In this document: piece after piece, positions 26,553 to 36,910 of the stretch | Position numbering within the stretch: position 1 is the stretch's first letter | Layout of the letters: every line of letters begins with the position of its first letter | DNA from: Candidatus Brocadia sapporoensis | Lineage (GTDB): Bacteria; Planctomycetota; Brocadiia; Brocadiales; Brocadiaceae | Length of the DNA stretch: 54,205 nucleotides | Direction: 5' to 3' | Assembly: GCF_001753675.2 (NCBI RefSeq) | Contig: NZ_MJUW02000027.1 | Span: 1 to 54,205 of the forward strand | Position numbers and translations under genes: made by a program | Notes under the pieces: model-generated | The model's database searches: none | What the model was told of the DNA's origin: nothing | The model's input: the letters and a program-made list of their open reading frames with translations, nothing else

Positions 26553-27428
26553 TTATTTGCCTGCAGTGTTGGAGGATACCGAGTAATTTCTCTGCGGAAA
26601 AACTAGTTCGCCGCTAAATACCTCCGTTGCGGAGCCGGTCATATAAACGTTATTGTCCTCTAGCCATTCCAGGTTCAGGTCTCCGCCCGGTAAATGTACA
26701 AGGATGTCTCGATCCGTCTTTTTATTAAGCACACCTGCAACACAAACCGCAGAGGCACCGGTTCCACAGGCCATGGTCATTCCCGAACCACGCTCCCAGG
26801 TCTTCATCGTAACCTCCTTGCGGTTGTGGATCCGGACAAAGTGGACATTCGTCCGTTCCGGGAATATCTGATGGCGCTCAATTTCCGGGCCACATTTTGA
26901 AATGTCAATCCCATCGAGATCGTCAACAAAGATAATACAATGAGGGTTTCCCATAGAGACACACGTAATCCGGAATGACTCGTCCCCGTTGACGGTCAGG
27001 ATTTCATTAATCACCGGCGTTTCACTGCCAAGCATGGGGATTTCTGATCGCAAGAGTCCTGGTTTTCCCATATTGACACGGGCCTTAGACACCCATCCAT
27101 TTTCTGTAAAAAGATGGATTGTCTTTATACCCGCCAGGGTCTCCACGGTGAGCGGATTTTTTTGCGCGATTTTATGATCATATACATATTTCGCTACACA
27201 GCGGATACCATTCCCACACATCTGTGCCTCACTGCCATCAGCATTGAAGATGCGCATTCTGCAATCGGCCACGGTTGATGGCAGAATAAGGATCAGTCCA
27301 TCAGACCCCACCCCATAATGCCGGTCGCTTAGTATCGGGGCGAGCTTTGCGGGTTCTGTGATCTTTTCTTCAAAACAATTGACATAGACATAATCGTTGC
27401 CAATACCGTGCATTTTTGTAAATTTCAT
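26553..27428 (-). CDS. dapF: Diaminopimelate epimerase
   Basis: A 291-residue epimerase that converts LL- to meso-diaminopimelate for lysine and peptidoglycan synthesis. It starts MKFTKMHGIGNDYVYV as in the family. The two catalytic cysteines are Cys71 (CGNGIRCVAKY) and Cys221 (ACGTGASAVC). Motifs IFNADGSEAQM and GNPHCIIFVDD are intact. ATG at 27428 is preferred: GGGGAA lies 7 bases upstream and it matches the family start; a TTG at 27452 would add eight residues. The gene is convergent with the M48 gene. Confidence 0.95.
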   Translation of the reverse strand: MKFTKMHGIGNDYVYVNCFEEKITEPAKLAPILSDRHYGVGSDGLILILPSTVADCRMRIFNADGSEAQMCGNGIRCVAKYVYDHKIAQKNPLTVETLAGIKTIHLFTENGWVSKARVNMGKPGLLRSEIPMLGSETPVINEILTVNGDESFRITCVSMGNPHCIIFVDDLDGIDISKCGPEIERHQIFPERTNVHFVRIHNRKEVTMKTWERGSGMTMACGTGASAVCVAGVLNKKTDRDILVHLPGGDLNLEWLEDNNVYMTGSATEVFSGELVFPQRNYSVSSNTAGK

Positions 27429-27866
27429 AAGAGTATTCCCCGGTTTTTTCAAATGATTTCCTTAAGTTTTTATATTTTTCATTGTTTATTTTACTGGTAA
27501 TTTCAAATGATTCAAGTCTATGTTACTATTTAGTTTTTTTAAAAACCCTCTATATGAATAATGTTGTCTTGTAGGGGCAGGTTTCAAACCCGCCCCTACT
27601 GCAGGTAATGCCTGGTTTTTATTGGGAATTTTCAAAAAACGAAATGGTTACGTTTTTTTGTATTCTTATGGTTTTTATAATATTTAGAAAAAGGCAAAAT
27701 CAGGATTTTCACAGGGAGGTAAGGTTTTAAAAAAACCATGCCTTTGATGTCCGTTATCATACCCAACTGCAACAGCAGACAATTCTTGTAAGTCTGTATA
27801 TCGGCAATCCGCATGATAAGCTGAAAAGATTTGGAATTTGAGACCAGCAGGATCGGGATGTCTTCG
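27429..27866. other. Intergenic gap with a GTAGGGGC hairpin
   Basis: No convincing gene is seen. A near-perfect inverted repeat with arms GTAGGGGCAGGTTT and AAACCCGCCCCTAC occupies 27571-27599 and resembles a widespread dispersed hairpin. A 60-codon ORF on the minus strand (27632-27814) has no recognisable motif and I do not call it. Confidence 0.5.
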
Positions 27867-29939
27867 TCAGTTTTTACGACAGACCCTGTACCATTTTTTT
27901 AATGCTCTGAGACACACGATCATCGGATGGAAAATTCCCAGGAATCTCCTTAAAAGCCTTATAAGGAGGAAGGTGGCTAAGAGACCCATGATTATTGCAA
28001 TAATTACCGGATTAATTCCTGATAGCCAGGCGAGCGCCTTTACGAGGCCGGACAGAAATGCAAGAGGATGCGTTACAAAGGCAATCAGGAGTGCGGCTGA
28101 TAATCCGTACCTGGTAAACCTTGCAGCTTTTGTAAATATTTTTGGAGGCATAAAACGCATAACAAAAAGCCCCGTCTTTCCTTTTTTAGCCAGCGCAAGT
28201 CCATCGTCTCCATACCTGCCAACATACCGGATGACATCATCTCCGTGCTTTTTTGCAAGACGGATTACATCATTTCCATACGTTATGATGGACCGAACAC
28301 CGCTTGAACCGTATTTTGATACATACAAAATAACATCATCACCGTAGAGTGCGGACAATTTAATTACCTCATGGCCATAAACGGAACTCAAAAGCACGAC
28401 ATCCTTGCCATACTTCTGAATGACCCTGATGCCATCATCCTCGTAAAGCATAATGTACTGAATAACGACGTCACCATATTGATGCGCCAGGGACAAGGCA
28501 TCATCACCATATTTTTCAATTGTTTTCCCGGCGCCGGCACCATATTGGGAGACGTATCGAACAACATCATCCCCATATTGTTGTGAGAGATGGATGATTT
28601 TTCCGTCAGTTGCCTTCAGGGCTTTTATACCGTCGTCACCGTGTTTTGCCACAAACGGAATAACGTCGTCCCCGTACGTTGCAACAAGATCTTCTGTCAA
28701 AAGGGTCAGCCCTTTGAAACCCTTCGTAGTCTTTGCAAACCGTATCCCTCGGACCGCTAGCTTTGTCCCTTTGGAGACAACGCTTCCAACGGGAATAAGT
28801 CCCAGAATATCCAGTCCGGCAAATAGTTTGTCCTCAAGGTTAATGTCTTCCTGCCGAATCCATTTCCGGCTGGTCCTTTCTATATCGGAAACAAAGAAAT
28901 TCCGTAATTTATTCGAAATGATGGTAACGGCCTCTTCCCTGACATTGTTGATATCAAGGATTTCAAATCTGTCCATGAAATCATTTCCTAATTCATAGAT
29001 AAGGTTGATAGCCCTTCTGGCATTTTCACGTTGCATAGTGGCATTGTTTATTGTGTTTACGGCAGGAGTGTCTGTGCCATACCACCAGGCGGACAACCAT
29101 TCATAGGCGCTGGTGGTCTTCAAACAGTTAAAAAATTGACTGCTAAAGTCTCTGTTTTCATAGAAAAGATAGATGATGGGAATTGTTTGCTTGTGTCCGT
29201 ATGTCTTTATTACCTGGTAAAAGATGTCGTCGTCGATAAAAAGGGTGAATAGGGTTTTCGCCTTCTCGCCATATTCTTTTAAGGCGAGAAGACCGTCATC
29301 CTGAAATTTAATAACGATTTGCAATACATCTTTGTCGTAAAGCCTTACGAAACTAATTCCATGCTTTCGTGCCAGGGGGAAGACAATATCTCCCTTTTCA
29401 TTGGCCAGGTTGATCAAGTCCGTTCCTCTGTCCTTGCTCACATTGATAAGAAAAAAGTTTTCTGGATCATTGACAATATATTTTATTCCTTCGCTTCCGA
29501 AAGTCTTGTAAAAAACAGAAAGGGCTTGGGGAGAGAATGTGTTGACATTAGGTATATTATTGCCATGATCGCTGTAGAGAAGAAAGATGTCATGGCAATC
29601 GAGGAGTGGATGTAGGCTGGCCATTTCTTTGCCGAATTTTTCGAGCAATGCGAGTCCTTCAACTTTATACTCTTCCAAAAAATCAAGAGCAAAGGCGCCA
29701 TACTGCTGACAGAGTCGCTCCGCATTATTTCCGAATTGTTCAAATACGTCTTTGTGATTTAAGTAAGCCGTGTCAGCATGATTCCTTTGGGCAGGTAAAG
29801 GTGCAATTGAGATGTCTCCTGTCAACCGGGAATCTGGATTCTGTGAGGCTAAAACGGTTAAGCAGTTAATAAAAAAAAGAAGGAAAGATACGGAAATCTT
29901 TTTGTTTATGAAGGATTCAATCCGGAAACAACGTTTCAT
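27867..29939 (-). CDS. Exported membrane protein with tandem 11-residue repeats
   Basis: A 690-residue protein not recognised as any family. It has a signal peptide or anchor (residues ~14-32) and, at the C-terminus (about 607-670), two or three membrane helices. Residues 423-587 are fifteen consecutive units of exactly 11 residues without gaps, consensus G-D-D-V-I-x-Y/L-V/A-x-x-Y. Examples are GDDVIRYVGRY, GDDVILYVSKY and GHEVIKLSALY. Degenerate copies in the same spacing occur earlier (Gly70, 81, 103; Gly172, 183, 194). The regular Gly-Asp-Asp start and hydrophobic positions suggest a short-helix solenoid facing the periplasm. Function unknown; a scaffold or binding role is a guess. It appears to stand alone. 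Confidence 0.75.
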   Translation of the reverse strand: MKRCFRIESFINKKISVSFLLFFINCLTVLASQNPDSRLTGDISIAPLPAQRNHADTAYLNHKDVFEQFGNNAERLCQQYGAFALDFLEEYKVEGLALLEKFGKEMASLHPLLDCHDIFLLYSDHGNNIPNVNTFSPQALSVFYKTFGSEGIKYIVNDPENFFLINVSKDRGTDLINLANEKGDIVFPLARKHGISFVRLYDKDVLQIVIKFQDDGLLALKEYGEKAKTLFTLFIDDDIFYQVIKTYGHKQTIPIIYLFYENRDFSSQFFNCLKTTSAYEWLSAWWYGTDTPAVNTINNATMQRENARRAINLIYELGNDFMDRFEILDINNVREEAVTIISNKLRNFFVSDIERTSRKWIRQEDINLEDKLFAGLDILGLIPVGSVVSKGTKLAVRGIRFAKTTKGFKGLTLLTEDLVATYGDDVIPFVAKHGDDGIKALKATDGKIIHLSQQYGDDVVRYVSQYGAGAGKTIEKYGDDALSLAHQYGDVVIQYIMLYEDDGIRVIQKYGKDVVLLSSVYGHEVIKLSALYGDDVILYVSKYGSSGVRSIITYGNDVIRLAKKHGDDVIRYVGRYGDDGLALAKKGKTGLFVMRFMPPKIFTKAARFTRYGLSAALLIAFVTHPLAFLSGLVKALAWLSGINPVIIAIIMGLLATFLLIRLLRRFLGIFHPMIVCLRALKKWYRVCRKN
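28179..28673 (-). repeat. Fifteen in-frame 33-bp coding repeats
   Basis: The 495-bp stretch is exactly 15 x 33 bp, each unit coding for one 11-residue repeat of the surrounding gene. Units are diverged in DNA, so this is an old protein repeat kept in frame and not a recent satellite or CRISPR array. Confidence 0.85.
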
Positions 29940-30168
29940 TGAGGATTTTTGCTGCTATCTTCCTTGCTTATGAAGAACTCACCATGGGTGTAAATTCTAT
30001 GTCTTTGAATCATACCGTTTGTGTACCGGCACGAGACAAGGCATAGCCTTGAAATGGTTCAATAAAAGAGCTTTAGGTGAAGAGTTTAGCACACGAAATG
30101 AGGAAATGCAAGTATCATACACTAGCCAGAATGCTTCAGAAGAGATAAAAAGTGTGAATAGTACCGAT
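29940..30168. other. Intergenic gap between two minus-strand genes
   Basis: 229 bp. No gene or RNA is recognised. It must contain the promoter of the repeat-protein gene and the 3' end of the operon to its right, but no clear terminator hairpin was found. Confidence 0.3.
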
Positions 30169-31296
30169 TTATGCCTTAATCATCTCGACGTTTGCCCGTG
30201 GTACAATTGCTGTGGAACCATCAGGAAATTCAACTTCAAGAATGCGCACCATTGCCTCGGTTTCTATTTTTTGTGGGGGGAAGGGGAGTTCCTTGATCTT
30301 ACCAATTTTTCCAAAATAGGGTACACGTATAATTCTCACAAAATCCCCAATTTCCATGCCTCTGTCGACGGGTTTATCCGTTTCTTTTCCGGATAGCTTG
30401 TTTGTCTCATAAGGGATAACAATTTCTGGTCTTACTACGCCCGCCCGAATCTGGGTAGCGCCGTTCATGGAAGCTTTAGCGCCTGCGCGTGATTTTAACA
30501 GCTCGAATGTTTTGTATGCCATGGGTATCTGTCCAAAACCCTCAGTTAAGATAAGGGTGATACCGATTTCTTCCGATCCGGTAATTGCCACTCCCAGGTC
30601 ATACCCAAGCAGTTTTTTCAGATCTTCGTCATCAAATCCACCAACAATGATGCCTTTGACACCTACCTTCTTTGCCTTATCAATAACGTTGTGTTGGATA
30701 AATGCACCACCAACAATAATCTTGTCCTTATATGCGGGTTTGATGTGATCGTCGGTAAGCACATCATCAGGCTTATCTACCGCAATGGCCAGTTCACCCG
30801 CGATTTCACCTCCCACACCGAAGATGCCCTGAATAAAGGTAGCAGTGGTTTCCATGACCACGCCTTCTTTTTCCATAACCTCTGTGACAGTACCGTCAAT
30901 ATAAGCAAGCACCTGGATCGGTTTTGGTGGCTCCCGCAAAAGGACTTGTCCCGTGACGGTGGATATCGTTTCGATCGTACCTGTGATCGGTGCAAGCAGG
31001 ACGGACTTTAACATCTTGATCCACGGTTTGGTCTCTGCAATAATTTCGTCTTTCCGGACAGGCTCGCCCTCCTTCTTCAGCATATATTCCCTGATTTCCT
31101 TGGGCTGAATGCCCAGACGGTTCACTGCATTAATGGCGTGCACCTTGCCGGGCAAATGGGCACGGGCTACCACATCCTCCGCCTTCAGGACGTCGCCTTT
31201 TTTGACAATAACATCACCCAATAAAGGCAAGATGCGTTGGCTTGTCAGCTTCGTCCTTTCAGCTATGCGTAAACCCGGAGTATATGCGTGAGTCAT
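30169..31296 (-). CDS. Conserved protein with beta-barrel-like N-terminus and KOW-type C-terminus
   Basis: A 375-residue protein encoded 43 bp after the GlmL-family gene, in the same operon. The N-terminal half has repeated short-strand motifs of the barrel-sandwich type (LPGKVHAIN, LAPITGTIETIS, YIDGTVTEVM) without an obvious lipoyl or biotin lysine. The centre, KIIVGGAFIQHNVIDKAKK ... GIIVGGFDDEDL, resembles a small alpha/beta domain. The end, GDFVRIIRVPYFGKIGKIKEL, is a KOW-like segment. I do not know its function. Tight linkage to GlmL suggests it works with that ATPase. Confidence 0.65.
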   Translation of the reverse strand: MTHAYTPGLRIAERTKLTSQRILPLLGDVIVKKGDVLKAEDVVARAHLPGKVHAINAVNRLGIQPKEIREYMLKKEGEPVRKDEIIAETKPWIKMLKSVLLAPITGTIETISTVTGQVLLREPPKPIQVLAYIDGTVTEVMEKEGVVMETTATFIQGIFGVGGEIAGELAIAVDKPDDVLTDDHIKPAYKDKIIVGGAFIQHNVIDKAKKVGVKGIIVGGFDDEDLKKLLGYDLGVAITGSEEIGITLILTEGFGQIPMAYKTFELLKSRAGAKASMNGATQIRAGVVRPEIVIPYETNKLSGKETDKPVDRGMEIGDFVRIIRVPYFGKIGKIKELPFPPQKIETEAMVRILEVEFPDGSTAIVPRANVEMIKA

Positions 31297-31339
31297 GGCT
31301 TGCTTGAAATTAAATGCGTAAAATTATGACACGTATTTT

Positions 31340-33139
31340 TCATAGATGTACAGACACCGGGTAGGCATCGACTGCCTTAGCCCATTGCTGGAGCTGCTCT
31401 ACCCGCATTGCCTTATCCTTTGCTAACGCGATCGGTTTCCCGCGGGTGTCAATAACCAATCCTACAACCCCGCCAAAAACCTTCTTTGTTATGGGCTTGC
31501 CCCTTCCAGCGCCGGTGTCAAAGTTTTTTGCCGGTAAAACCTCAATTTCCGCTACCTGATCGATACCCAGTGGTAAAACACGCAGCTCCCCAAAGGGAAG
31601 GGATTCTTCCGTCTTTTTGCCATCGGGCATCGTTATCTTGTACGAGATACATTTTTCTTTGGGCTTTCCAATGCTCCCTTTCACAAGAGAAACACATGTA
31701 CCCAGATGAATCAGGCAGTCCTTCTCAAAGACTTCTGTGGCGGCCTGTTCGTTTACCGTTGAAAGGACTCCCAGGTGCGGCATCATGAAGATGCTATCGA
31801 CGGCGATCCTCGTGATTCCCTCTGGCTGAAAGGCATCCATCATCATGAGCATTGCCTGTGACCTGCGCGGTGCGTGGGAAAGCACGCCTCCACTACCTAC
31901 TAACAAGTCTAATTTTAACATATCTACAAGTGTCTCACCTTCAATCTCCTGTTTAAATGCCTCAGAAATATCGCGTTCCCGCTGTACCCCCTTGAGCCCG
32001 ACTGCAAGGGACTTGTGCTGTTCGAATGATACCCTAAGGGCTTCACGTGAAATGGCCTGCTCAATCTTCAACTCTTTTAAAGTCTGAGGAATGGTTGTGG
32101 GACGAATCATTTTGTTTTTAATCCTGTTCCGCAGATCGGATTCATCGATATCAAATGGCACCCACCTGAGAATGTTTTCAAGGCCAGCCTCTGCCAGCAC
32201 ATTGGAAATGCTGTAACTCATTCCAAGATTGGCGCTCACCGTACGGTTAAAGATTTCGCCGTATACAGAAAAGACGTCTGTAGTGGCGCCACCGATATCC
32301 ACGCCCACCACATTGATATTATTTTTTTTAGCAATAGTCTGCATAATGAGGCCAACTGCACCGGGGGTTGGCATAATGGGAGCTCCTGTCCACGACATGA
32401 GTTTTTTGTAGCCAGGCGCCTGGGCCATAACGTGTTCGAGAAAGAGCTTCTGGATTTCCTGTCGTGCCGGGAAGAGATTTTCCCGTTCAAGCGTAGGCCG
32501 GATATTATCCGTAATGTCGAGAGCAGTCTTTTGGCTTAAAATTTCTTTGATTTTTCCTCGTGCTTCTTTATTGCCGGCATAGATAATGGGGAGTTGAAAG
32601 GTCATGCCGAGCCGGGGTTTTGGATTGGCGGCTGCGATATATTCAGCCAGTTCTACTACATGGGTAACGGTGCCGCCGTCTGTACCACCGGAAAGGAGTA
32701 TCATGTCTGGCCGAAGATGCCGGATACGGTCAATCTTCTCGTGCGGAAGGCGCTGGTCGTTTGATGCGATGACGTCCATAACGATAGCACCCGCTCCGAG
32801 TGCTGTGCGCTGTGCGCTTTCTGCCGTCATAGTCTTTACGGCGCCTGCTACCATCATCTGCAAACCGCCGCCGGCGCTGCTTGTGGAAACGTATACATCG
32901 ACTCCGGTATTTCCACGGGACGGTGTGATGATTTTTTCTCCATCCAATATCTTACGGCCAGAGAGTTCTTCGACCTCTGCAAAGGCATTTAAAACGCCAC
33001 GGGTCACATCCTCAAAGGGAGCTTCCACCGTGGTGGGCGATTCTCCGCGGAATGTTTGTCGATACTCCCCGCCCTTTTTTTCTATTAAGATAGCCTTTGT
33101 TGTGGTGCTGCCGCAGTCTGTTGCGATAATAACTTCCAA
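31340..33139 (-). CDS. GlmL/MutL-family ATPase (glutamate mutase accessory-type)
   Basis: A 599-residue protein of the GlmL family, whose founding genes lie between the two subunits of B12-dependent glutamate mutase and are thought to reactivate or chaperone it. Actin-like ATPase phosphate loops are DCGSTTTKAILIE at the start and VGVDIGGATTDVFSVYG in the middle; LLSGGTDGG and LLVGSGGVLSH are further motifs. No mutase genes (GlmS/GlmE, ornithine or lysine aminomutase) are in the window. The partner enzyme is therefore unknown. It lies 4 bp after the upstream 123-residue ORF and 43 bp before the KOW-type gene. Confidence 0.8.
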   Translation of the reverse strand: MEVIIATDCGSTTTKAILIEKKGGEYRQTFRGESPTTVEAPFEDVTRGVLNAFAEVEELSGRKILDGEKIITPSRGNTGVDVYVSTSSAGGGLQMMVAGAVKTMTAESAQRTALGAGAIVMDVIASNDQRLPHEKIDRIRHLRPDMILLSGGTDGGTVTHVVELAEYIAAANPKPRLGMTFQLPIIYAGNKEARGKIKEILSQKTALDITDNIRPTLERENLFPARQEIQKLFLEHVMAQAPGYKKLMSWTGAPIMPTPGAVGLIMQTIAKKNNINVVGVDIGGATTDVFSVYGEIFNRTVSANLGMSYSISNVLAEAGLENILRWVPFDIDESDLRNRIKNKMIRPTTIPQTLKELKIEQAISREALRVSFEQHKSLAVGLKGVQRERDISEAFKQEIEGETLVDMLKLDLLVGSGGVLSHAPRRSQAMLMMMDAFQPEGITRIAVDSIFMMPHLGVLSTVNEQAATEVFEKDCLIHLGTCVSLVKGSIGKPKEKCISYKITMPDGKKTEESLPFGELRVLPLGIDQVAEIEVLPAKNFDTGAGRGKPITKKVFGGVVGLVIDTRGKPIALAKDKAMRVEQLQQWAKAVDAYPVSVHL

Positions 33140-33143
33140 ATCA

Positions 33144-33515
33144 TTATCCCCTTTTTTCTAATTCCTCAATAATCCTTTCGATGCCATCTCTCTTTTCGAG
33201 GATTCCTTGAAGCAGGTCATATTCTGCGGGTGTAAAGAAAAAGGTTAGAAATGGTCTGAAAAACACCATCATCTGGCTCCCAATATAATTGAGTGGTTGT
33301 GCACATTCAAGAAACAATGTAGATGGAATTATGAGCCGTCTTTTTTGAATTACCGCTGCCAGCCTTTGGATTATTGCTACTTCCTGTTCATTTAGCGTTT
33401 TATTATTCTGCGACGTTGCTATGCTGAAGGCATGTCTGAACTCACGACGGAAAGACTGTTTGTCCAGTTTGGAAAAGCATGAGGATATTTTTGATAAAAA
33501 TACGTGTACCTTCAT
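33144..33515 (-). CDS. Small protein of unknown function heading the GlmL operon
   Basis: A 123-residue protein ending 4 bp before the GlmL-family start, so very likely co-translated. It has a hydrophobic middle (FVGSQ-like YIGSQMMVFFRPFLTFFF) preceded by RLIIPSTLFLECAQPLN, and a charged helical tail (GILEKRDGIERIIEELEKRG). It could be peripheral on the membrane. I do not recognise the family. Confidence 0.55.
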   Translation of the reverse strand: MKVHVFLSKISSCFSKLDKQSFRREFRHAFSIATSQNNKTLNEQEVAIIQRLAAVIQKRRLIIPSTLFLECAQPLNYIGSQMMVFFRPFLTFFFTPAEYDLLQGILEKRDGIERIIEELEKRG

Positions 33516-33597
33516 ATGCTTGGAAAATCATATCAAAACAGAGGGGTTTTTGTCAAAACCAAAATGCCCACAACATCTTCGATGGCGTATATTTCCC

Positions 33598-33626
33598 TTG
33601 TAATTATCTGTCCGTATGCCTATAAT
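33598..33626 (+). promoter_or_regulatory. Possible sigma-70-type promoter for thrC
   Basis: TTGTAA (33598-33603), 17-base spacer, perfect TATAAT (33621-33626). It would give an untranslated leader of about 150 bases before thrC, in which I see no known riboswitch. Confidence 0.5.
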
Positions 33627-33766
33627 AAAACTCTTATTTAATAACGGGCTTTTCGCAGTTGCAAATAGGAGATAAAAGGCGCAAACTCTATGTGTTGTTA
33701 TCGTGGTAAGCTTGTACTGATGCTGATCGTTGAGAGCTTGTGCGATAATGTTTAATGGGGTCTTGA

Positions 33767-35119
<1,353 letters not shown>

Positions 35120-35394
35120 GGTAAAGAGGCTGTAGACACTATCAACAACCTTCATAGAACAGCACGCCTCGTGCCTCAAACAATAATCAAATTTCCGTTT
35201 TTATAACACCATTGCTGTCCGTGAATCTACAAGGTTTTCACTGATGATTGCGGGGATTAAATTCCTTGACAAAAAATAGGCTATACTTATAATAACTTTT
35301 CAGATGCGGAAACACTTATAAAATAATAAATTTTTTATAACCGGGTTTCTCCTGAAAAGTTTTTTTAATTAGTTTTTTGCGGAGAAGATTGCCT
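35120..35394. other. Intergenic gap before htpX
   Basis: No gene is seen. It holds the promoter described separately at 35266-35293. No clear thrC terminator was found. Confidence 0.4.
35266..35293 (+). promoter_or_regulatory. Consensus sigma-70-type promoter for htpX
   Basis: TTGACA (35266-35271) and TATAAT (35288-35293), both perfect hexamers, with a 16-base spacer. An overlapping TATACT at 35282 is an alternative -10. It lies about 100 bp before htpX. Confidence 0.65.
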
Positions 35395-36240
35395 ATGAAT
35401 TATTTTAAAACAACGATCCTGCTTATAGCCTTGACGCTTCTGCTTGTTTGGGTGGGAGGTATGGTTGGAGGACGTCAGGGTGCTACCGTTGCCTTTGCTG
35501 TAGCAATGGGAATGAATTTTTTCAGTTACTGGTTTAGCGACAAGATTGTTCTTAAGATGTATGGAGCCAGAATCGTTTCAGAGCAGGAATCGCCTGACTA
35601 TTATGCGATGGTTAAAGAATTAACAGGTCGTGCAGGATTGCCTATGCCTAAGATATATGTCATTCCAACGAATGCGATGAATGCCTTCGCAACGGGCAGA
35701 AATCCAGGGCATGCTGCGGTAGCAGTTACCGAGGGGATGCTCAATTCATTGAAACGTGAAGAACTTAAGGGGGTATTAGGGCATGAACTTTCTCATATTC
35801 GCAATCGTGATATCCTGATTTCCACTATCGTTGCAACGATTGCTGGCGCTGTTATGTTGCTTGCCGATATGGCCAGATGGGCGGCACTCTTTGGAGGGTA
35901 TGGAGGAAGGGATAGCGAAGAAAACCGGGGGAGCGGTATAGCCATGTTGTTGTTGGCCGTTTTGGCCCCCATTGCCGCGCTTATCATCCAGATGGCAATT
36001 TCCCGTTCTCGTGAATATGCTGCTGACAGGGGTGGGGCGTTATTGACCGGGAATCCATTGGGATTGGCCAGCGCCCTTGAAAAATTACAGCAGACATCCG
36101 TGGTTAGACCCATGGATGCAAATTCGGCGACATCCCACCTTTTTATTGTGAACCCCTTAAGCGGGCGTTCGTTTGCTACAATCTTTAGTACTCATCCGCC
36201 GATAGAAGAACGGATTAAGAGGCTCAGGGCAATGGCTTAA
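35395..36240 (+). CDS. htpX: HtpX-type membrane zinc metalloprotease
   Basis: A 281-residue M48B protease of the inner membrane, which cleaves damaged membrane proteins with its active site facing the cytoplasm. Two N-terminal helices are followed by [23 protein letters not shown], the zinc motif HELSH (130-134), two more helices and the third ligand Glu208 in [10 protein letters not shown]. The end [13 protein letters not shown] is typical. ATG at 35395 is chosen because GGAG lies about 10 bases upstream and the family begins with MNYFKT; a longer ORF starts at 35377. Confidence 0.92.
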   Translation: MNYFKTTILLIALTLLLVWVGGMVGGRQGATVAFAVAMGMNFFSYWFSDKIVLKMYGARIVSEQESPDYYAMVKELTGRAGLPMPKIYVIPTNAMNAFATGRNPGHAAVAVTEGMLNSLKREELKGVLGHELSHIRNRDILISTIVATIAGAVMLLADMARWAALFGGYGGRDSEENRGSGIAMLLLAVLAPIAALIIQMAISRSREYAADRGGALLTGNPLGLASALEKLQQTSVVRPMDANSATSHLFIVNPLSGRSFATIFSTHPPIEERIKRLRAMA

Positions 36241-36520
36241 AGAAAAATGGGCAAAGCCCGGTAATGTGGAGATTCGCTTCTGTTACAAGGATGCGAACGC
36301 TAGGACGCAGGAGATGGTGCAGTTTATACACGCTGACCACCGCAGCCGAAACCTCCCCAGAAAAAGATAAAGAATGTTGTAAGTACAAACAAAAAAGAGG
36401 CGATTTCGTGTGTGGTGCGATAAAGAAAGATTTGTGGTTTGTTGTGTTTCCATAAGTTTGAACTGTTGCCAAAAAACAAGTCGTTTTTACAAAAATGGCA
36501 ATTTACTTGGAGGGGCATAA
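36241..36520. other. Intergenic gap
   Basis: 280 bp with no supported gene. Only short unlikely ORFs are present. Confidence 0.4.
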
Positions 36521-36832
36521 ATGGTGCACTATACGTGCGATATGTGCGGAAGACCATTGTTGGCAAATGAGGATATTCGGTATGTGGTAAAAATTGAGGT
36601 ATATACTGCATGTGACGCTATGGAAATGGATGATGATGAAGCTATGGAGGAAGAAATTTGGGAGATGGAAGAAAATAATGACCAGGGTGAGAAATCAAGT
36701 CTCGAGGAATCATTTGAAGATGGAGAATATAAGACGTTCCGCTTCGATTTGTGCACCAAATGTCACAAAAAATATTTACACGACCCGTTGTTTTTAAAAT
36801 CATGGAACAGAACCAGGTTTTCAGAAAATTAA
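36521..36832 (+). CDS. Small acidic zinc-ribbon protein
   Basis: A 103-residue protein with CDMCGR at residues 6-11 and CTKCHK near residue 80, enough for one zinc-ribbon-like site. Between them is a very acidic stretch rich in Glu and Asp. A TTGGAGGGGC ribosome site precedes the ATG. I recognise no named family. Zinc ribbons joined to acidic linkers are common in proteins that bind ribosomes, RNA polymerase or other proteins, but that is only a hint. Confidence 0.6.
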   Translation: MVHYTCDMCGRPLLANEDIRYVVKIEVYTACDAMEMDDDEAMEEEIWEMEENNDQGEKSSLEESFEDGEYKTFRFDLCTKCHKKYLHDPLFLKSWNRTRFSEN

Positions 36833-36910
36833 ATTTCTATTCAAATATTGAGTGTTTTCTGGTGATTTTGTCTTGAGAAGAAAGGTACAAGTTTGTTGCT
36901 GTAAAAATGT

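Noticed and set aside
27632-27814. 60-codon minus-strand ORF between the repeat protein and dapF
   Set aside because: Low-complexity, no motif, no convincing ribosome site, within a repeat-bearing gap.
27838-28347. Long plus-strand ORFs opposite the repeat protein, e.g. 169 codons
   Set aside because: They mirror the repetitive coding sequence on the other strand and show no family motif.
28179-28673. Regular 33-bp periodicity resembling a CRISPR or satellite array
   Set aside because: Units are in frame with a long ORF, diverged in DNA and without spacers; they encode the 11-residue protein repeats.
32604-33161. 185-codon plus-strand ORF opposite the GlmL-family gene
   Set aside because: Shadow of a well-supported gene; serine/proline-rich composition typical of antisense reading.
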